Positions 15,761-16,865 of a stretch of 16,865 nt of DNA are shown here, in pieces. The translations under genes were made by a program, and so were the position numbers. Within the stretch, counting starts at the first letter, position 1. Every line of letters begins with the position of its first letter. The stretch spans positions 1 through 16,865 of the forward strand of contig DESS01000142.1 of NCBI GenBank assembly GCA_002361335.1, written 5' to 3'. This DNA comes from Richelia sp. UBA3308. GTDB taxonomy: Bacteria > Cyanobacteriota > Cyanobacteriia > Cyanobacteriales > Nostocaceae. The notes under the pieces were generated by a model that did not search any database, was not told the DNA's origin, and saw nothing but the letters and a program-made list of their open reading frames with translations.

Positions 15761-16849
15761 ATGACAGATTTACCACCATTACCTGAAAATCCTGAAAATG
15801 AACAAGATCCGGAATTAGCCCCAGAGTTATTCCGAAAACTAAGGCAAAAAGAAGGAAAATGGGTGGAATGGGGACAAGCTTGTGCTTATCTACAAAAAGC
15901 CGGTTACAATCCTCAAGAAATTTTTGAAGCAACTGGTTTTGAACCAATTCAACAAAATCAAGTTATTGTTGGCTCTCAAGTTTATAATTCTTTACTAAAG
16001 GGTGGAGCTTCTGAGGAAGTACAATCTTATTATTCTCAACGAGGAAGCGATGTGTTGTACGAGCTGCGCTTGCTAACTGAAGAGGAGCGTGCCAGTGCTG
16101 CCGAGCTTACTTTTAAGCATAAAGTCGATGCCGATGAAGTTAAAGAAGTAGCTAGAGCAATCAAAGATTTTTCTCGCTTGCGTAATTTACCTGAAGGGTT
16201 TTCGGCACATCCGGGAGATGCAGTTGCTTATCAAACTTGGAAACAAGCGCGACAAAAATCTGACTTACAATTGCGATCGCGTTTTATTGCTCGCGGTTTA
16301 AAGTTTGCTCATACGGATACGGCACGGAAAAAAATCGAACAATTATTAACAGATTTTACGGTTGTTCCTCAGCGCCCTGCGCCGCTGTTACCCTTTTACC
16401 GTCTGGAATCGGAGGCGGAAATGTCTCGTGTGCTTCCTGTGGTGGGTGAGTTACCGTTAACACCTGATGAATTGAAAGCAGTTCCCTTGGTGGAAGAAAA
16501 TGGACCATTTAATATGGTAAAGTTTGAGGGTGTTGGTGCTTGGGTTCCTTTACCGGGATGGCAAGTAGTGTTAGCTGCGGAAGATGCGGTGGTGATATTG
16601 TGTAGAAGTGATAGATTCCCCAATCAAGAGCAGAATACCCCAGAACCAGTGATGGTGGCAATAGATCGTGCTCAGAGGAAATGGGATTCTGGAAGTTATT
16701 TTGTGGTGGATAATTCGGGAGAATTGGATTTTGTGTGGTTTGAAAGCGAACCCGATGTTGAGTTATTAGGAAAAATAATTGTGATTGTCAAGCCTAAGAA
16801 GATTTTGGATCGGGAATTAACTAAGGATTCTTGGCAGATTGATGAATAA
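15761..16849 (+). CDS. raf1: Rubisco accumulation factor 1
   Basis: Assembly chaperone that binds newly folded RbcL dimers and helps build the Rubisco L8 core before small subunits displace it; cytoplasmic. At 362 residues it has full family length. The N-terminal helical part (about 15-195) includes the ELFRKLRQKEGKWVEWGQAC start and the FSAHPGDAVAYQTWKQAR region. A Pro-rich linker (VVPQRPAPLLPFYRLES, about 206-222) leads to the C-terminal beta domain (about 228-345) with GVGAWVPLPGW and the DSGSYFVVDN segment. These stretches are familiar from cyanobacterial Raf1. rbcL, rbcX and rbcS are not adjacent, as is common. The gene appears to be a single transcription unit behind a terminator. A HIP1 site is inside. 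Confidence 0.93.
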   Translation: MTDLPPLPENPENEQDPELAPELFRKLRQKEGKWVEWGQACAYLQKAGYNPQEIFEATGFEPIQQNQVIVGSQVYNSLLKGGASEEVQSYYSQRGSDVLYELRLLTEEERASAAELTFKHKVDADEVKEVARAIKDFSRLRNLPEGFSAHPGDAVAYQTWKQARQKSDLQLRSRFIARGLKFAHTDTARKKIEQLLTDFTVVPQRPAPLLPFYRLESEAEMSRVLPVVGELPLTPDELKAVPLVEENGPFNMVKFEGVGAWVPLPGWQVVLAAEDAVVILCRSDRFPNQEQNTPEPVMVAIDRAQRKWDSGSYFVVDNSGELDFVWFESEPDVELLGKIIVIVKPKKILDRELTKDSWQIDE

Positions 16850-16850
16850 A

Positions 16851-16865
16851 TTTAGAATTTAGAAT
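16851..16865. repeat. Start of a heptamer repeat (TTTAGAA)n, cut by the window edge
   Basis: Two tandem TTTAGAA units (16851-16864) begin right after the raf1 stop codon and run off the end. It is a heptamer of the same style as the array downstream of the hybrid kinase. Confidence 0.5.

Noticed and set aside
1..16865. Defence island, prophage, CRISPR or biosynthetic cluster
   Set aside because: No repeat-spacer array, integrase, toxin-antitoxin pair, nuclease, NRPS/PKS or phage gene is visible; genes are housekeeping or signalling.

Overview
The window looks like chromosomal DNA of a filamentous, probably heterocyst-forming, cyanobacterium of the Nostoc/Calothrix type. This rests on a photosystem I subunit (PsaX), a Rubisco assembly chaperone (Raf1), a giant Ser/Thr kinase-histidine kinase of the HstK type, six copies of the HIP1 octamer GCGATCGC, AT-rich DNA, and many short palindromic and heptamer repeats between genes. 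No genus can be named from the sequence alone.

Layout. Positions 1-356 hold a MITE-like element with terminal inverted repeats and a 3-bp target duplication. Minus-strand signalling genes follow: a 1900-residue Ser/Thr kinase / AAA ATPase / GAF / histidine kinase (357-6059), and upstream of it a receiver protein with a coiled-coil tail (6444-7091), separated by a probable terminator. Positions 7092-7796 contain an isolated GC-rich block (7458-7586) that can fold into a nested, branched RNA-like structure. On the plus strand come lipA (lipoyl synthase) and psaX, then a terminator and a compound palindromic repeat element (9099-9363). About 0.7 kb of featureless AT-rich DNA precedes a hybrid histidine kinase (10055-11932), which is followed by a (TTTTAGA)n heptamer array. 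larE (sulfur transferase) comes next. It converges on a minus-strand CapA-like phosphoesterase across two palindromes. A minus-strand tRNA-Ser(CGA), a tiny lipoprotein gene, a second compound repeat element (15354-15586), a terminator and raf1 complete the window.

How the genes relate. This is a patchwork of mostly single-gene transcription units, not one operon. The kinase and receiver may form a signalling pair, and the hybrid kinase is a second sensor with its own receiver. LipA, PsaX and Raf1 serve lipoate-dependent metabolism, photosystem I and carbon fixation. No defence, CRISPR, prophage or biosynthetic cluster is visible. The observations most worth following are the unassigned structured block near lipA, a perfect 11-nt complement of the conserved Yfr1 sRNA motif over the capA-like ribosome binding site, and two copies of one repeat, each lying inside a different outer inverted repeat.
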